From Opitutaceae bacterium (GTDB lineage Bacteria; Verrucomicrobiota; Verrucomicrobiia; Opitutales; Opitutaceae), in the NCBI GenBank assembly GCA_028688225.1, contig JAQTYQ010000003.1:124001-188000 (forward strand): a stretch of DNA of 64,000 bases, in the 5' to 3' direction. This document shows positions 19,146 to 28,746 of the stretch, piece by piece. The notes below the pieces were generated by a model, which was given only the letters and a program-made list of their open reading frames with translations, did not search any database and was not told where the DNA came from. The stretch's first letter is position 1. Each line of letters starts with the position of its first letter. Position numbers and translations under genes: made by a program.

Positions 19146-19439
19146 ATGAACTGGCGCAGGCTTTTGCCCTGGCTGATCGGACTGGCGGTGTTCGCTGCGC
19201 TGCTGGCGTGGCGTTTACATGACCGCCGGCGTCACGCTGGGCCGGTTGATCTCACCCGGCATGACGGCCAGACCATCGATTTTTCCAGCGGCCGGCCGGT
19301 GGTGAAGGATACCCCTGGCGACCGGGCTGCCACCGAGAAGGCCGTCCAGGAAATGGAGGAGGCGGTAAAGGATATAACCTTCAATCCCTCACCACCGAAG
19401 GCGGCGGAGCAGAAACCGGCGGAACCACCGAAGAACTGA
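19146..19439 (+). CDS. Small membrane-anchored hypothetical protein
   Basis: MNWRRLLPWLIGLAVFAALLAWRLHDRRRH... one TM segment. Confidence 0.5.
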   Translation: MNWRRLLPWLIGLAVFAALLAWRLHDRRRHAGPVDLTRHDGQTIDFSSGRPVVKDTPGDRAATEKAVQEMEEAVKDITFNPSPPKAAEQKPAEPPKN

Positions 19440-19454
19440 TTGCCGGCGTGCAGC

Positions 19455-20378
19455 TTATTTGGCGCTCAGCGTCATGTCCTCCATGAGCGCCAGGGCGGTG
19501 GCCTCGGCGATGTCGTTCACGTCGAAGATGCGCACCAAACGCGCGGCCTGGGGTTTCCGGCCCAGCACGTCGCCGGCACTGGCCTGGGCCAGGATGGCGG
19601 CGTCCTTCAGCCGGATGGCCGTGGCCTGGATGTCGGGCACGGTGTAGGTCTTGTCGCCGGAGATTTCGGCCACCGTGAGCGGGCGCGAGGAAACGAGGAC
19701 CTCGACGACCACCTCGGCGATCTTTTCGAGGGCCTCGCGATCCTTGCGGGCCTCGTCATTGGCGGCGGCCGTGAAATGATCGAGCGGCCGGTCGGCGATG
19801 AGCGCGACGGCGGTGGCCTGGTCGGCGAGGGTCGCGCCGGCGACGCGCAGCGGGCGGCCGAAGAGGCGCTCGATGTCGCGCACCGTCTGCCGGTCGGCGA
19901 GCGCGGGCCGGGCGGTGTCGCCGGCGGTGTAGGTGTTCTGGGCGGAGACGTATTCGGAATTGGTTTCGGTGCCGCCCTGGCCGGCCGGCTCCTGGCCCGC
20001 GCCGTTGCGGCGGGGCTGGTCGTTTTCCGTCACCGTGCGCGTGGCTTCGGTGTGCTCGGTCCGGCCCGCCAGCTTGAAGCCGCCGACCGGATCGACGAGT
20101 TCACGATTGACGTAGATGAGCAGGCGGGGATTGCCGAGTTTCGCGTAGGCGTCCTTGAACTTGTCGATGATGGCGCGGGCCTGCTCGGGCGCGATGAGCG
20201 TGGCGGAGGGAGCATAGAGCTTCTGCTCCTCGGCGGCCGGGGCGGGGGCGGCGGGAGGCGCGTCCACCCGCGAGACCGGGGGCGGCTCCGGCGGCGGAGT
20301 ATCATCCGCGGCCGCAAAGGCAACCGGCAGCAGGCAGAGCGAGGAGAGGAGAAAAAGGCGGGTTTTCATGGTGGGCTT
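19455..20378 (-). CDS. Exported hypothetical protein in the lpoB-linked cluster
   Basis: MKPTMKTRLFLLSSLCLLPVAFAAADDTPPPEPPP signal peptide; RLLIYVNRELV; DGLF-like lipoprotein-regulator repeats. Confidence 0.65.
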   Translation of the reverse strand, partial: KPTMKTRLFLLSSLCLLPVAFAAADDTPPPEPPPVSRVDAPPAAPAPAAEEQKLYAPSATLIAPEQARAIIDKFKDAYAKLGNPRLLIYVNRELVDPVGGFKLAGRTEHTEATRTVTENDQPRRNGAGQEPAGQGGTETNSEYVSAQNTYTAGDTARPALADRQTVRDIERLFGRPLRVAGATLADQATAVALIADRPLDHFTAAANDEARKDREALEKIAEVVVEVLVSSRPLTVAEISGDKTYTVPDIQATAIRLKDAAILAQASAGDVLGRKPQAARLVRIFDVNDIAEATALALMEDMTLSAK

Positions 20379-20447
20379 CATGGACGGCCGCTTCGCGGGA
20401 GGCTGGGCAGTATGCAAGATGACATGCCGGAAGGCGGGCGCGTTCCC

Positions 20448-20864
20448 TCATCGTGCTTCGCGGACGCGGATGGTGTATTTGCGGGCCAGGTTGTTCAGCG
20501 AGGTGAACCTGACGGCCTCGGTCGAATTTTCCGCGAGGATCAGGTTCCGGAACGGAGTCTCGTCACCGGCCGAGAAGCCCTGCTCGTTCTTGAAGACGCA
20601 GTTGATCTGGACCTGGATGCGGCGGTGCTCGCGGTTCTTCACGTTGGCCACGACCTCGAGGCGGCCGTCGGACAGGATCCGCTCCTGCAGGCCGGTGCAG
20701 GTGACGGAGACCTGGGCGGCTTGATCGAGCAGCACGAATTTGTCCGTGTTCTCGATGGTGTATTTCGTGGTGTCCAAGGGTTCATAGGGCCCCGGGGTCC
20801 GGCAGCCCGCGAGAAGCATGGCGGCCAGCGCGAGGAGGAAGAGCGAATTACGGCGGTGTTTCAT
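20448..20864 (-). CDS. YcfL-family (DUF1425) lipoprotein
   Basis: LLALAAMLLAGCRTPGPYEPLD lipobox; YcfL-like core; next to lpoB-like gene. Confidence 0.7.
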   Translation of the reverse strand: MKHRRNSLFLLALAAMLLAGCRTPGPYEPLDTTKYTIENTDKFVLLDQAAQVSVTCTGLQERILSDGRLEVVANVKNREHRRIQVQINCVFKNEQGFSAGDETPFRNLILAENSTEAVRFTSLNNLARKYTIRVREAR

Positions 20865-20886
20865 AAGGCAGAAGGGTGAGGGGCGG

Positions 20887-22107
20887 TCATTGCGACAACT
20901 GGCTCAGAAAAACCACGGTGTCGGTGCTTGGATCGGCGACGGTGATGGTCACGTGCCGGGTGAATTCGGGCAGGATGGCGCCTTGGGCGCTGAAGAACTC
21001 GAGGCGGGCTTCATGGGAGCCGGCGGGCAGGCGCAGAGCGGCGAAGCTGAGGTACTGCGGCAGGTTGTCCCACGTGCGGGTGTCGGCGCGGGGATTGGCG
21101 GCGGCGGAGAGCACCTTGCTGAGCACCCCGGCGACGGCCATGGCCGTCGCGGCTTTGTCCTGTTTCGGGCCATTGGCGTGTGCAATGGCGGCGCCGGCGA
21201 AGGCCAGGTCCCCGATCGCATCGGTGGCACCCTTGAACACGGCCTTGTTCCGGAGGATGTAGTCCATCACCCGGCCGCCGCGCGTGGTGGCCTGAAAGTT
21301 GAGATCATCGTAGGGCGGCAGCGCCACCTTGCGCCCGTCGACGCTGAGGACGGCGGAATGGGCGCGCGAGGGCCTTGTTTCAAATCGGAGCTGCTCGCCG
21401 TAGGCGCCCGTGGCATATTTGAGCGGTCCGTGACCGTACTCGGCGAAACAGAGCACGTTGGCGCCGCGGTCATAAGGCGGCAGTGGCAGCCGGCTGTTGG
21501 TCCGGGCGCGGGCCAAGGCATCGGCGCCGTCGCCACCCAGTCGGGCGGTGGCGAGGCCGTCGAGATAATCGAGCAGCACATAGTCGCTGTTGTACTGCTG
21601 CGCCAGCAGGTCGGCGTCGTTGAGGGCCGCGCTGCGGAAACAGGCGCGGGCGTTGTCGGGCTCGCCGTCGCGCCAGTACAGGATGCCGCGATAGTAATAG
21701 GCCATCACGCGCTCGTAAGGCTCGCCGACAAAGACTTTCTCCGCTTCGCCGGTGAAATAGCCGCGGGCCCGCTGCGCGGCCTCGTTGGGGCCGGCCAGTT
21801 GGCCGCCCAGTGTGGTGATGACGTCGTCGAGCTGATGCCTCGCCTCGTCAAAACGGCCGCGGCGCAGGGCTTCGGCGGCGATGCGATCCTCCCACAGCAC
21901 GCGGTCCTTCGGATCGGCGGCCGCCAGACGGGCCTGATCGTCGGTCAGGGGGTCGCCGGTATAATAAACCGGCGCCCGCTCCGCCACGGAGGTGGCGCAT
22001 CCGGTGAGATAGTGGAAGGAGGCAAGCATGAGGACGAGGACGGCGATCGCCGCGGGAGCCGGCTTTAAGGGATGAGCGGCGTTGCCTTCATGGCGGGAAG
22101 GGCCCAT
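20887..22107 (-). CDS. COG3014-family lipoprotein (TPR-like)
   Basis: LMLASFHYLTGCATSVAERAPVYYTGDP...RVMAYYYRGILYWRDGEPDNARACFRSAALNDAD. Confidence 0.75.
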   Translation of the reverse strand: MGPSRHEGNAAHPLKPAPAAIAVLVLMLASFHYLTGCATSVAERAPVYYTGDPLTDDQARLAAADPKDRVLWEDRIAAEALRRGRFDEARHQLDDVITTLGGQLAGPNEAAQRARGYFTGEAEKVFVGEPYERVMAYYYRGILYWRDGEPDNARACFRSAALNDADLLAQQYNSDYVLLDYLDGLATARLGGDGADALARARTNSRLPLPPYDRGANVLCFAEYGHGPLKYATGAYGEQLRFETRPSRAHSAVLSVDGRKVALPPYDDLNFQATTRGGRVMDYILRNKAVFKGATDAIGDLAFAGAAIAHANGPKQDKAATAMAVAGVLSKVLSAAANPRADTRTWDNLPQYLSFAALRLPAGSHEARLEFFSAQGAILPEFTRHVTITVADPSTDTVVFLSQLSQ

Positions 22108-22155
22108 GGCAGAGCGGACGGAATCACGGATGGCGGAGCGCAGGGGGAGGGGATT

Positions 22156-22782
22156 TCAACGATAGGCGGCGTCTTCCAGCCCCTGCTTCTTGATCTCCGC
22201 CGAGCTTTCCCAGACAATCGCGCTGGTGCGGGCATCGGTGAGGTGAAAGGTGTAGAGGATGTAGTCGCTGACCCCGGCGGAGGTCTTGGTGGTCATGCCC
22301 TGCAGCTCACCGGTGAGGAAGTAGTCGGCGCCGCGGAACTCGACGACGTTCGGGTCGGAGCTGGCGGTGACCTGGCCGGTCTGCTTGAGCTCACGCTCGC
22401 GCTCCAGCGTCTTCATCATGGCGCGGTCGAGGAAGCTCACCCTGCCCGTCGCCTTTTCGTTCAGCTGCGTGCGGATGCGGGTGAGGAAGATCTCCTTGTT
22501 GATCGGGAAACGCGTCTCGTTGGTCACCGGCTCCAGCACGATAAACGGCGGCGTCCGGGCGCCGGCGATCTGCGGGATGCCCAGGATGCTGCGGGCCATC
22601 TTGTCGGTCACGGTTACGAGGTCTTGCGACTCCACGCCGGTGCCGGCGACGAAGCCGCGCTCGTCGGGGTTCATCTCGGTGACGGGGACACCGGAGGGGT
22701 TATGGACGCCCTGGACGCAGCCGCCGAGCAGGACGGCGCCGAGTGTCAGGCTGGAGAGAAGGGAGCAACGGGTACGGTTCAT
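22156..22782 (-). CDS. lpoB: Penicillin-binding protein activator LpoB-like lipoprotein
   Basis: LGAVLLGGCVQGV lipobox; PPFIVLEPVTNETRFPINKEIFLTRIRTQLNEK...ADYFLTGELQGMTTK. Confidence 0.8.
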   Translation of the reverse strand: MNRTRCSLLSSLTLGAVLLGGCVQGVHNPSGVPVTEMNPDERGFVAGTGVESQDLVTVTDKMARSILGIPQIAGARTPPFIVLEPVTNETRFPINKEIFLTRIRTQLNEKATGRVSFLDRAMMKTLERERELKQTGQVTASSDPNVVEFRGADYFLTGELQGMTTKTSAGVSDYILYTFHLTDARTSAIVWESSAEIKKQGLEDAAYR

Positions 22783-22847
22783 GGCGTGGATAAAAAGAGA
22801 TTGGCGGCTTCCGGGGCTCAAGTCGCGTGGGATTTCCGGCCCGCGGT

Positions 22848-23540
22848 TCAGCGCCCAAAAAGACTGTTGGCGGCGGCCATGGGTGACGGGGAGTTGTAGT
22901 AATTGTTGATGATGGTCACCGGTTGCGACGCCGCGGCGGGGGCGGCGGTCGGTGTCGACCCGGCCTGAACCGGCACCGACGTCACCGTAGCTTGGGCGGC
23001 GGCTTCACTCCGCTGTTCAGCAGAGCGGGCGTTCTGCTCGGCGATGCTGCCAAAGAGGTAGCCGGCGCCGGCGCCGATGGCCGCCCCCCGCCAGGCGTTG
23101 TGATGCAGGTCGCCGCTGTTGTTGCCGATGATGGCGCCGGCAATGCCGCCGAGCAGCGTGCCGGTGACGGCGTAATTGGGGCGCGTCGCCGGGGCGTAGC
23201 CGTAGCCGGCGGGGGTGCTGCGATAGAAGTAGGTCGGCGCGGCAGGCACGGGCACCTGGGTGCGGCTCCAGGCCTGCCGTTCACGGATGTCACCGATGAC
23301 ATTGCCGAGGATCAAGCCGGTGCCGGCCCCGATGGCCGCCCCCCGCCAGGCGTTGTGGTGCAGGTCGCCGCTGTTGTTACCGATGATGGCGCCGGCCAGC
23401 GCGCCGAGCACGGCCCCGCGGGCGGCCTCGGGCCGGAAAATTTGCGCCTGGGCGGGCGCTAGTGCCAGCAGCGTCAAGGCAAGGGTGAGGAATGCTTTCA
23501 TGGCAGTTTCAGTTGCAAAGGGAGACAGGGCGTCTCGCAC
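22848..23540 (-). CDS. Glycine-zipper family protein with internal duplication
   Basis: Signal peptide; GAIIGNNSGDLHHNAWRGAAIGAG present twice. Confidence 0.75.
   Translation of the reverse strand: MRDALSPFATETAMKAFLTLALTLLALAPAQAQIFRPEAARGAVLGALAGAIIGNNSGDLHHNAWRGAAIGAGTGLILGNVIGDIRERQAWSRTQVPVPAAPTYFYRSTPAGYGYAPATRPNYAVTGTLLGGIAGAIIGNNSGDLHHNAWRGAAIGAGAGYLFGSIAEQNARSAEQRSEAAAQATVTSVPVQAGSTPTAAPAAASQPVTIINNYYNSPSPMAAANSLFGR
23061..23141. repeat. 81-bp direct repeat copy 1 (copy 2 at 23316-23396, 77/81 identical)
   Basis: Direct comparison of the two segments inside the glycine-zipper gene. Confidence 0.85.
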
Positions 23541-23764
23541 AAGGTTTCATCCAACCATGAGGGCGCAGACCGAGGTGGGTTGCAAGACCCCGCCATGCTA
23601 CTTTGCCGCAAGCCCGCCACTGCCAGCCACTACCGCCGGCAGGTCAGAGGGAATCGCCGATTCAGGGGAGCCGGAGCGCACCTTCCGTCCCCGCGCGCCC
23701 GCTTCCTTTGTTGCCACACTTGCGAAAAATCGCAGCATGGCTGGGCGGCTTGACCCCAATCCAT

Positions 23765-26700
23765 ATGAAATCTCGCTTTCCCGTCCGCGCTTCTGCCGGC
23801 GCGCTGATTTTGGTCCTCGTTGCTCTGGCGTCCCTCCTGCGTGCGACTGAAGCCGACCTTGCTCCCCTGCGCGCCAAGGCCGAAAAAGGCAACGCCATCG
23901 CCCAGTACAATCTCGGTCTCCTTTACGCCGAGGGCCGGGTGGTGCCCCGCGACCCCGTCGAGGCCTACATCTGGCTCAGCCTGGCCGCCGAAAACGGCGC
24001 CACCGGCCGGGCGCTCAACGTGCTGACGGGCGAACTGTCCGCCGATCAGCTCAAGACCGGGAAGACGCAGCTGAATGCACGGCGCGCCGCCATTCCCAGC
24101 GTCGTCTCCTACCACCCGCTCGCGCAGACTAGGGTTGCGGCGACGACCGCACCGGCTTCACCGCCGGCGGTGGTTCCGGCCGCGCCCGCCGTCCCGATCA
24201 CATCATCCATTGTCAGCGAGCCGGGCCCGGCGTCACCATCTGCTCCGACCATCGCCGCCCCGGCGTTCGACGATCGCACCGCCATCCTGGAAAAGGAGCT
24301 CGCCACCGCGCGGGACGACAAGACGCGGCTGAGCGGGGAGGTTGCCTCCGCCTGGAAGGAAGCGGAAAGCGCCAAGGTCGCCGCCACCGCCGCCGAGCAG
24401 CGCGCCAGCCAGGCCGAAGTCGCCCTCAGCCAGCGCGCCAAGGAGATCATCGTTCTCCAGACCGAGCGCAACCAGTTGCGCCAGCAGCTCGCCGCGGCGC
24501 CGGCCGCATCGGCCGTCGAAACATTGCACCAGGAGCGCGACAAGCTGGCCGGCCGGCTGGCCACGGCCAATACGGACATGCAGTTGCTGCGCGAGCGCAT
24601 GGCCAAGCTCGAGGCGGAGAACGAGCGGCTGCAGCAGGTTTCCGCCGGCGCGGCCGACCAGACCCGGCAGCTCGCCGCGCTCTCGACCGAGCTTGAAAAT
24701 ACCCGCAAGAATCTGGCCGCGGCCCAATCAGCCCAGGCCGACTCCGCCCGGCTCCAGGAGCAGGTGGCCGCCCTGCAGCAACAACTGGCCGCCGCCCAGG
24801 CGGCGCAGACCAAATCGGCCGATCTGGCCGCCCGGCTCGAAGCCGCCCGCCGGGACCTGGCTTCCGTGCAGGACGCAAACACGGATTTGACCGCCCAGGT
24901 GAAAAAGCTGGGCGGGGAGAAGGAGGCGCTCGACCGCCAGTTCGCCGCCGGCAGCGATGCGGTCCGCGAACTCGCCGCGCTCCGGGCGCGCAACACCGAG
25001 CTGGTGTCCGCCAACCAAAAACTTGACGAGCAGGTCCGGGTCGCCGCGCAGCAGGCGGGAGCGCAGGCCGCCACGGCGCTGGCAAAATCCGAGGAGCAAC
25101 GTCACGCGCTGGAGACACGACTCGCGGGGCAGGGCGGACAGCTTGCTGCGCTGACTACCGAGCGCGACCAGCTACGACAGCAGCTGACCGGCGCCCAGGC
25201 GGCCCAAGCTGACGCCGGGCGGCTGCAGCAACAGGCGGCCGATCAGGTCAAGAAACTCGCCGCGCTTGCCGCCGAACTCGACGGTGCACAGAAAAAACTG
25301 GCCGCCGCTCAGGCGGCCCAGGCCGATGCCGCCCGGCTCCAGGAGCAGGTGGCCGCCCTGCAGCAGCAACTGGCCGCCGCGCAAACTGGTCAAGCCAAGG
25401 CCGCCGATGCGGTCGCCCAGGTGGCGACGGTCCGTCAGAGCCTGGTCTCGGCTCAGGCGGCAAACTCCGACCTGACCGCGCAGGTGAAAAAACTCGCCGG
25501 CGACAAGGCCGAGTTGGAACAGCAGCTCGCTGCCGTCGGCGCTTCCACCCGCGAACTCACTGAGCTCAAGGCGCGTGTCGGAAAGAACGAAGTCGATTTG
25601 ACCGCGCTCCGGGCGCGCAACACCGAGCTGGTGTCCGCCAACCAAAAACTTGACGAGCAGGTCCGGACCGCCGCACGGCAGACCGGCGACAAGGCCGCCG
25701 CGGCGCTGGTCGAGGCGCAAAAGCAGCAGCAAACGCTCGCGACCGAGCTGGCCGCGCAGGGCCGCAAGGTCGCTGAACTGGAAAAGGAACGCGACCGGCT
25801 TCGCACCCAGCTGGCCGACACCGCTGCCGCGAAGACCACGGTCACCCAGCAGGCGAGCGAAGCCGCCCGGCTCAAGGCCAGCCTGGCCGACGCGGAACAG
25901 CGCGCACAAAAGGCGGAGACCGCCCTCGGCCAGCGCGGGAAGGACATCAGCGCCCTCCAGACCGATTTGCAGGAGGCCCGCCGCAAGCTTGGGGAGGTCA
26001 CGACCGCCCAGACCGCGGCGACCCAGACGGCCGCGACCGCCGAACGCGACCTGCGGCAGCAGCTTGAATCCGCCCGCAAGGATCTCGCCTCGGCCCGGAG
26101 TGCGGCTGCTGACCTCACCGCGCAGGTGAAGCGGCTGACCGCGGACAAGGACGATCTCAACCGCCAGCTCGCTGAGCGGGGCGATGAGGCAAAACGGCTC
26201 GCGGCCGCCACGGACCGGCTGGAGGACGCGCGCAAGGAGTCGCTCATCCTCAAGAACAACAACGCCGAGCTCAGCGACAACGTCCGCCAGCTCACCCAGG
26301 AGCGCGACCGGCTGCGCAGCCAGATCGCGTCAGCGGAGACCGTGAAGGCCGGGGCCGCCCAATTGCAGGACCAGGTGACGACACTAACCCGCCAGCTGGA
26401 CGCGACCCGCAAGGATCTTGCCTCAGTCCAGGGTGCCAATGACGGCCGCGCGGAAGAAAGCGCCCGCCAGCTCACCGAGCTCCGGACCCAGCTGCAGCAA
26501 TCCCGACAGGAGCTTGCGCAACTGCAGGCGCGGAATCATGCGCTGGCCGAAGCCGGCCAGCGCCAGAGCAGCGGTGCTGCCGCCACCGCCCGGCAGCTCG
26601 CCGAAGCGCAGGCCGCCCTCGATCGCCTGCAGAAGGAAAACGCCGATTTGAAGTCCGAGCATGCCTCACTCACCACCCGCCTGACCCAGGCCACCGCGGC

Positions 26701-27484
26701 GACGGCCGCCATCGCCGCCTCGACGGTTGCCGGCCCGACCGAGGAGATGGCGCGTCTGAAAGAACAGCTCAACCGGTCCGAGGAGAAGGTCGACATGACC
26801 GTGCGCAGCTATGCGCTGGTGCAGCAGGAGAACGAACAGCTCAAGCAGCAGATCGCCCAGGCCGCCGGCGAACGCACCACCGCCGTCTCCCAGTCGCAGG
26901 ACGCCGTCAAGCGCGCGGCGGACGCCGAGGCCGCGCTGGCCAACGCGCAGCAAGAGTTGGCCGCCGTGCATGCCACCGCCGACCGCAGCGCCAGCGAGGC
27001 GGACTCGCTGCGCACGCAGCTTGCCGGCGCCACGCAGAGCGGCCAGTCCAGCAGCGCGGAGGTGGCCCGGCTGAACAACGAACTAAGCGACGTGCGTGAC
27101 ACCGCCGGCAAGGCCGCCGCCGAGGCGGCCTCGTTGCGCGAGTTCCTGCGGCAGGTGCAGAACACGAACGCGACCCTCGCTGTCGAGAACGCCCGCCTGA
27201 AGACCGCGCTGGCCCTGGCCGGCGGCAGGACGCCCACGGCCGTCGCCGCCCAGCCCACGCGTCCCACGCCGGCTCCCGCGATCACGCCGACGGCGGCGCC
27301 GGCCCCGGTCACGCCACCGCCCGCCGTCCGCACGCATCGCGTCGCGTCCGGCGACACACTCTCCCGCATCAGCAACCGGTACTACGGCACGGCGACGCGC
27401 TGGCAGGACATCTACAACGCCAACCGCGACCAGCTCCGCAGTCCCGACGTGCTGCCGCTCGGCGTGGAACTGAAGATCCCATAA
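23765..27484 (+). CDS. Large envelope protein: signal peptide, Sel1-like N-terminus, about 1000-residue coiled coil, C-terminal LysM domain
   Basis: AKAEKGNAIAQYNLGLLYAEGRVVPRDPVEAYIWLSLAAENG (Sel1); Ala/Gln/Lys/Glu-rich heptads; HRVASGDTLSRISNRYYGTATRWQDIYNANRDQL (LysM). Confidence 0.85.
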   Translation: MKSRFPVRASAGALILVLVALASLLRATEADLAPLRAKAEKGNAIAQYNLGLLYAEGRVVPRDPVEAYIWLSLAAENGATGRALNVLTGELSADQLKTGKTQLNARRAAIPSVVSYHPLAQTRVAATTAPASPPAVVPAAPAVPITSSIVSEPGPASPSAPTIAAPAFDDRTAILEKELATARDDKTRLSGEVASAWKEAESAKVAATAAEQRASQAEVALSQRAKEIIVLQTERNQLRQQLAAAPAASAVETLHQERDKLAGRLATANTDMQLLRERMAKLEAENERLQQVSAGAADQTRQLAALSTELENTRKNLAAAQSAQADSARLQEQVAALQQQLAAAQAAQTKSADLAARLEAARRDLASVQDANTDLTAQVKKLGGEKEALDRQFAAGSDAVRELAALRARNTELVSANQKLDEQVRVAAQQAGAQAATALAKSEEQRHALETRLAGQGGQLAALTTERDQLRQQLTGAQAAQADAGRLQQQAADQVKKLAALAAELDGAQKKLAAAQAAQADAARLQEQVAALQQQLAAAQTGQAKAADAVAQVATVRQSLVSAQAANSDLTAQVKKLAGDKAELEQQLAAVGASTRELTELKARVGKNEVDLTALRARNTELVSANQKLDEQVRTAARQTGDKAAAALVEAQKQQQTLATELAAQGRKVAELEKERDRLRTQLADTAAAKTTVTQQASEAARLKASLADAEQRAQKAETALGQRGKDISALQTDLQEARRKLGEVTTAQTAATQTAATAERDLRQQLESARKDLASARSAAADLTAQVKRLTADKDDLNRQLAERGDEAKRLAAATDRLEDARKESLILKNNNAELSDNVRQLTQERDRLRSQIASAETVKAGAAQLQDQVTTLTRQLDATRKDLASVQGANDGRAEESARQLTELRTQLQQSRQELAQLQARNHALAEAGQRQSSGAAATARQLAEAQAALDRLQKENADLKSEHASLTTRLTQATAATAAIAASTVAGPTEEMARLKEQLNRSEEKVDMTVRSYALVQQENEQLKQQIAQAAGERTTAVSQSQDAVKRAADAEAALANAQQELAAVHATADRSASEADSLRTQLAGATQSGQSSSAEVARLNNELSDVRDTAGKAAAEAASLREFLRQVQNTNATLAVENARLKTALALAGGRTPTAVAAQPTRPTPAPAITPTAAPAPVTPPPAVRTHRVASGDTLSRISNRYYGTATRWQDIYNANRDQLRSPDVLPLGVELKIP

Positions 27485-27582
27485 ACTGAACCGTCATCCC
27501 CCGACAGCGTGCTCGAGAGGAACGCAGTTGATCTAAAAGCCTAAAACCTTTCTGCGTCCGCTCTCGCCCCTGCTCTGAGGTT

Positions 27583-28746
27583 TCACGGCCCGCGCGCTTC
27601 CATCGTATTTCGATCCTGCACCGCGGCATCAACCCAAGTTTGCAAGATACGCTCTTGTTCGAGCCGAATGCCGTGATCGCGAACCTGCTCGTAAAGCGAC
27701 CGTTCCTCAGGGGTGAGCGTTTCGGGGAAGGCGTCGGGCACAAGGCCCGGTTTGCTCCACCATGTCTCGTGCGCGTGGAGCGTCGCGGCATCCATTAGGA
27801 TACTGCACGTTTGCGGCCACAGCGTGCGGAGGCGGGCCAGAATCTGGAAACCCGCCGGGTCGATGTCGCCCCAATAAAGGAGAGGGCGCCCGCGCAGCCA
27901 CGGCAGCGCGCCACATACGACGACCGAGTTCCCGTTCCCGAGCAAAGCCAGCCAACCGGGACGGTTCCGCGGGAGAGTCAGAAACGTTGTCTTGTTTTCC
28001 ACCACGACGATTCCGGTGGGCGTTAGGTTCGCCGCGGCGAGGACGCTCAACGGCGACGTAAAATCAGCCAGCAACACGGCGGCATCCGAGGGCGGAAGGC
28101 CGAGCCAGCGGACGCGCACCGGCGTCTCATCTATCCGCAGGCCGAATCGCAGATGAAATTCTTCGTCTTCGGTGCGGGCGTCGGCCGGCAGTATTTCATC
28201 GAGCAATTGTCGCAACGTCGGCTGCTGCGTCTCGATGAACTTGGTGTCAATCGGCAGTCGGATCTCGCGGGGGTAACAACCCGGACGCGGATGGTATTGA
28301 AAATAAGCGCAAACGAGCAGGAGATCCTGCCAGATGGCACACTTCTCCACCACGCGGTGCGGGTGGCGGGCCACCCAGCCAGCCAACGCGGGAATTTGGG
28401 CGCGAGTCTCCGCCAGGTTGACGCGAAACTTCGCGACTTCCTCGGTGCGGCCGAGAAATCGGACGAAATCCTCCTCGGTCTCGAATGTCACGCCCGTCGG
28501 AATGAGTTGCTCGCCGAATCGACGGGTATTGCAGGGTGTCCATTCGATACGGAGTCCAGACCCGCGGCGGGCTTTTTCAATACCCCGCAGGGCTTTCGCG
28601 CCGTCCTTTAGCACCGCGAAATCGTCGGTCGGCCACTCCCCGAGCGGCACGCGCAACGGGAAAAAAACCTCGTCGGTCGCGACGGCCCGGAGAAAATCGC
28701 GATAACGACGCTGGGCGAAAGCCGTGATGTCAGCTGGCGTCAGCAT
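27583..28746 (-). CDS. jetD: Wadjet anti-plasmid system protein JetD (DUF3322/DUF2220, Toprim-like)
   Basis: IVVVENKTTFLTLP and LLYWGDIDPAGFQILARL Toprim motifs; overlaps the jetC 3' end. Confidence 0.92.
   Translation of the reverse strand: MLTPADITAFAQRRYRDFLRAVATDEVFFPLRVPLGEWPTDDFAVLKDGAKALRGIEKARRGSGLRIEWTPCNTRRFGEQLIPTGVTFETEEDFVRFLGRTEEVAKFRVNLAETRAQIPALAGWVARHPHRVVEKCAIWQDLLLVCAYFQYHPRPGCYPREIRLPIDTKFIETQQPTLRQLLDEILPADARTEDEEFHLRFGLRIDETPVRVRWLGLPPSDAAVLLADFTSPLSVLAAANLTPTGIVVVENKTTFLTLPRNRPGWLALLGNGNSVVVCGALPWLRGRPLLYWGDIDPAGFQILARLRTLWPQTCSILMDAATLHAHETWWSKPGLVPDAFPETLTPEERSLYEQVRDHGIRLEQERILQTWVDAAVQDRNTMEARGP

Noticed and set aside
19440-22068. 479-aa and 416-aa plus-strand ORFs opposite the lpoB cluster
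   Set aside because: Antisense frames with atypical composition; minus-strand genes carry signal peptides and lipoboxes.
24109-26475. Ser/Arg/Ala-rich long minus-strand ORFs opposite the coiled-coil gene
   Set aside because: Mirror of a repetitive GC-rich coiled-coil sequence, not independent genes.
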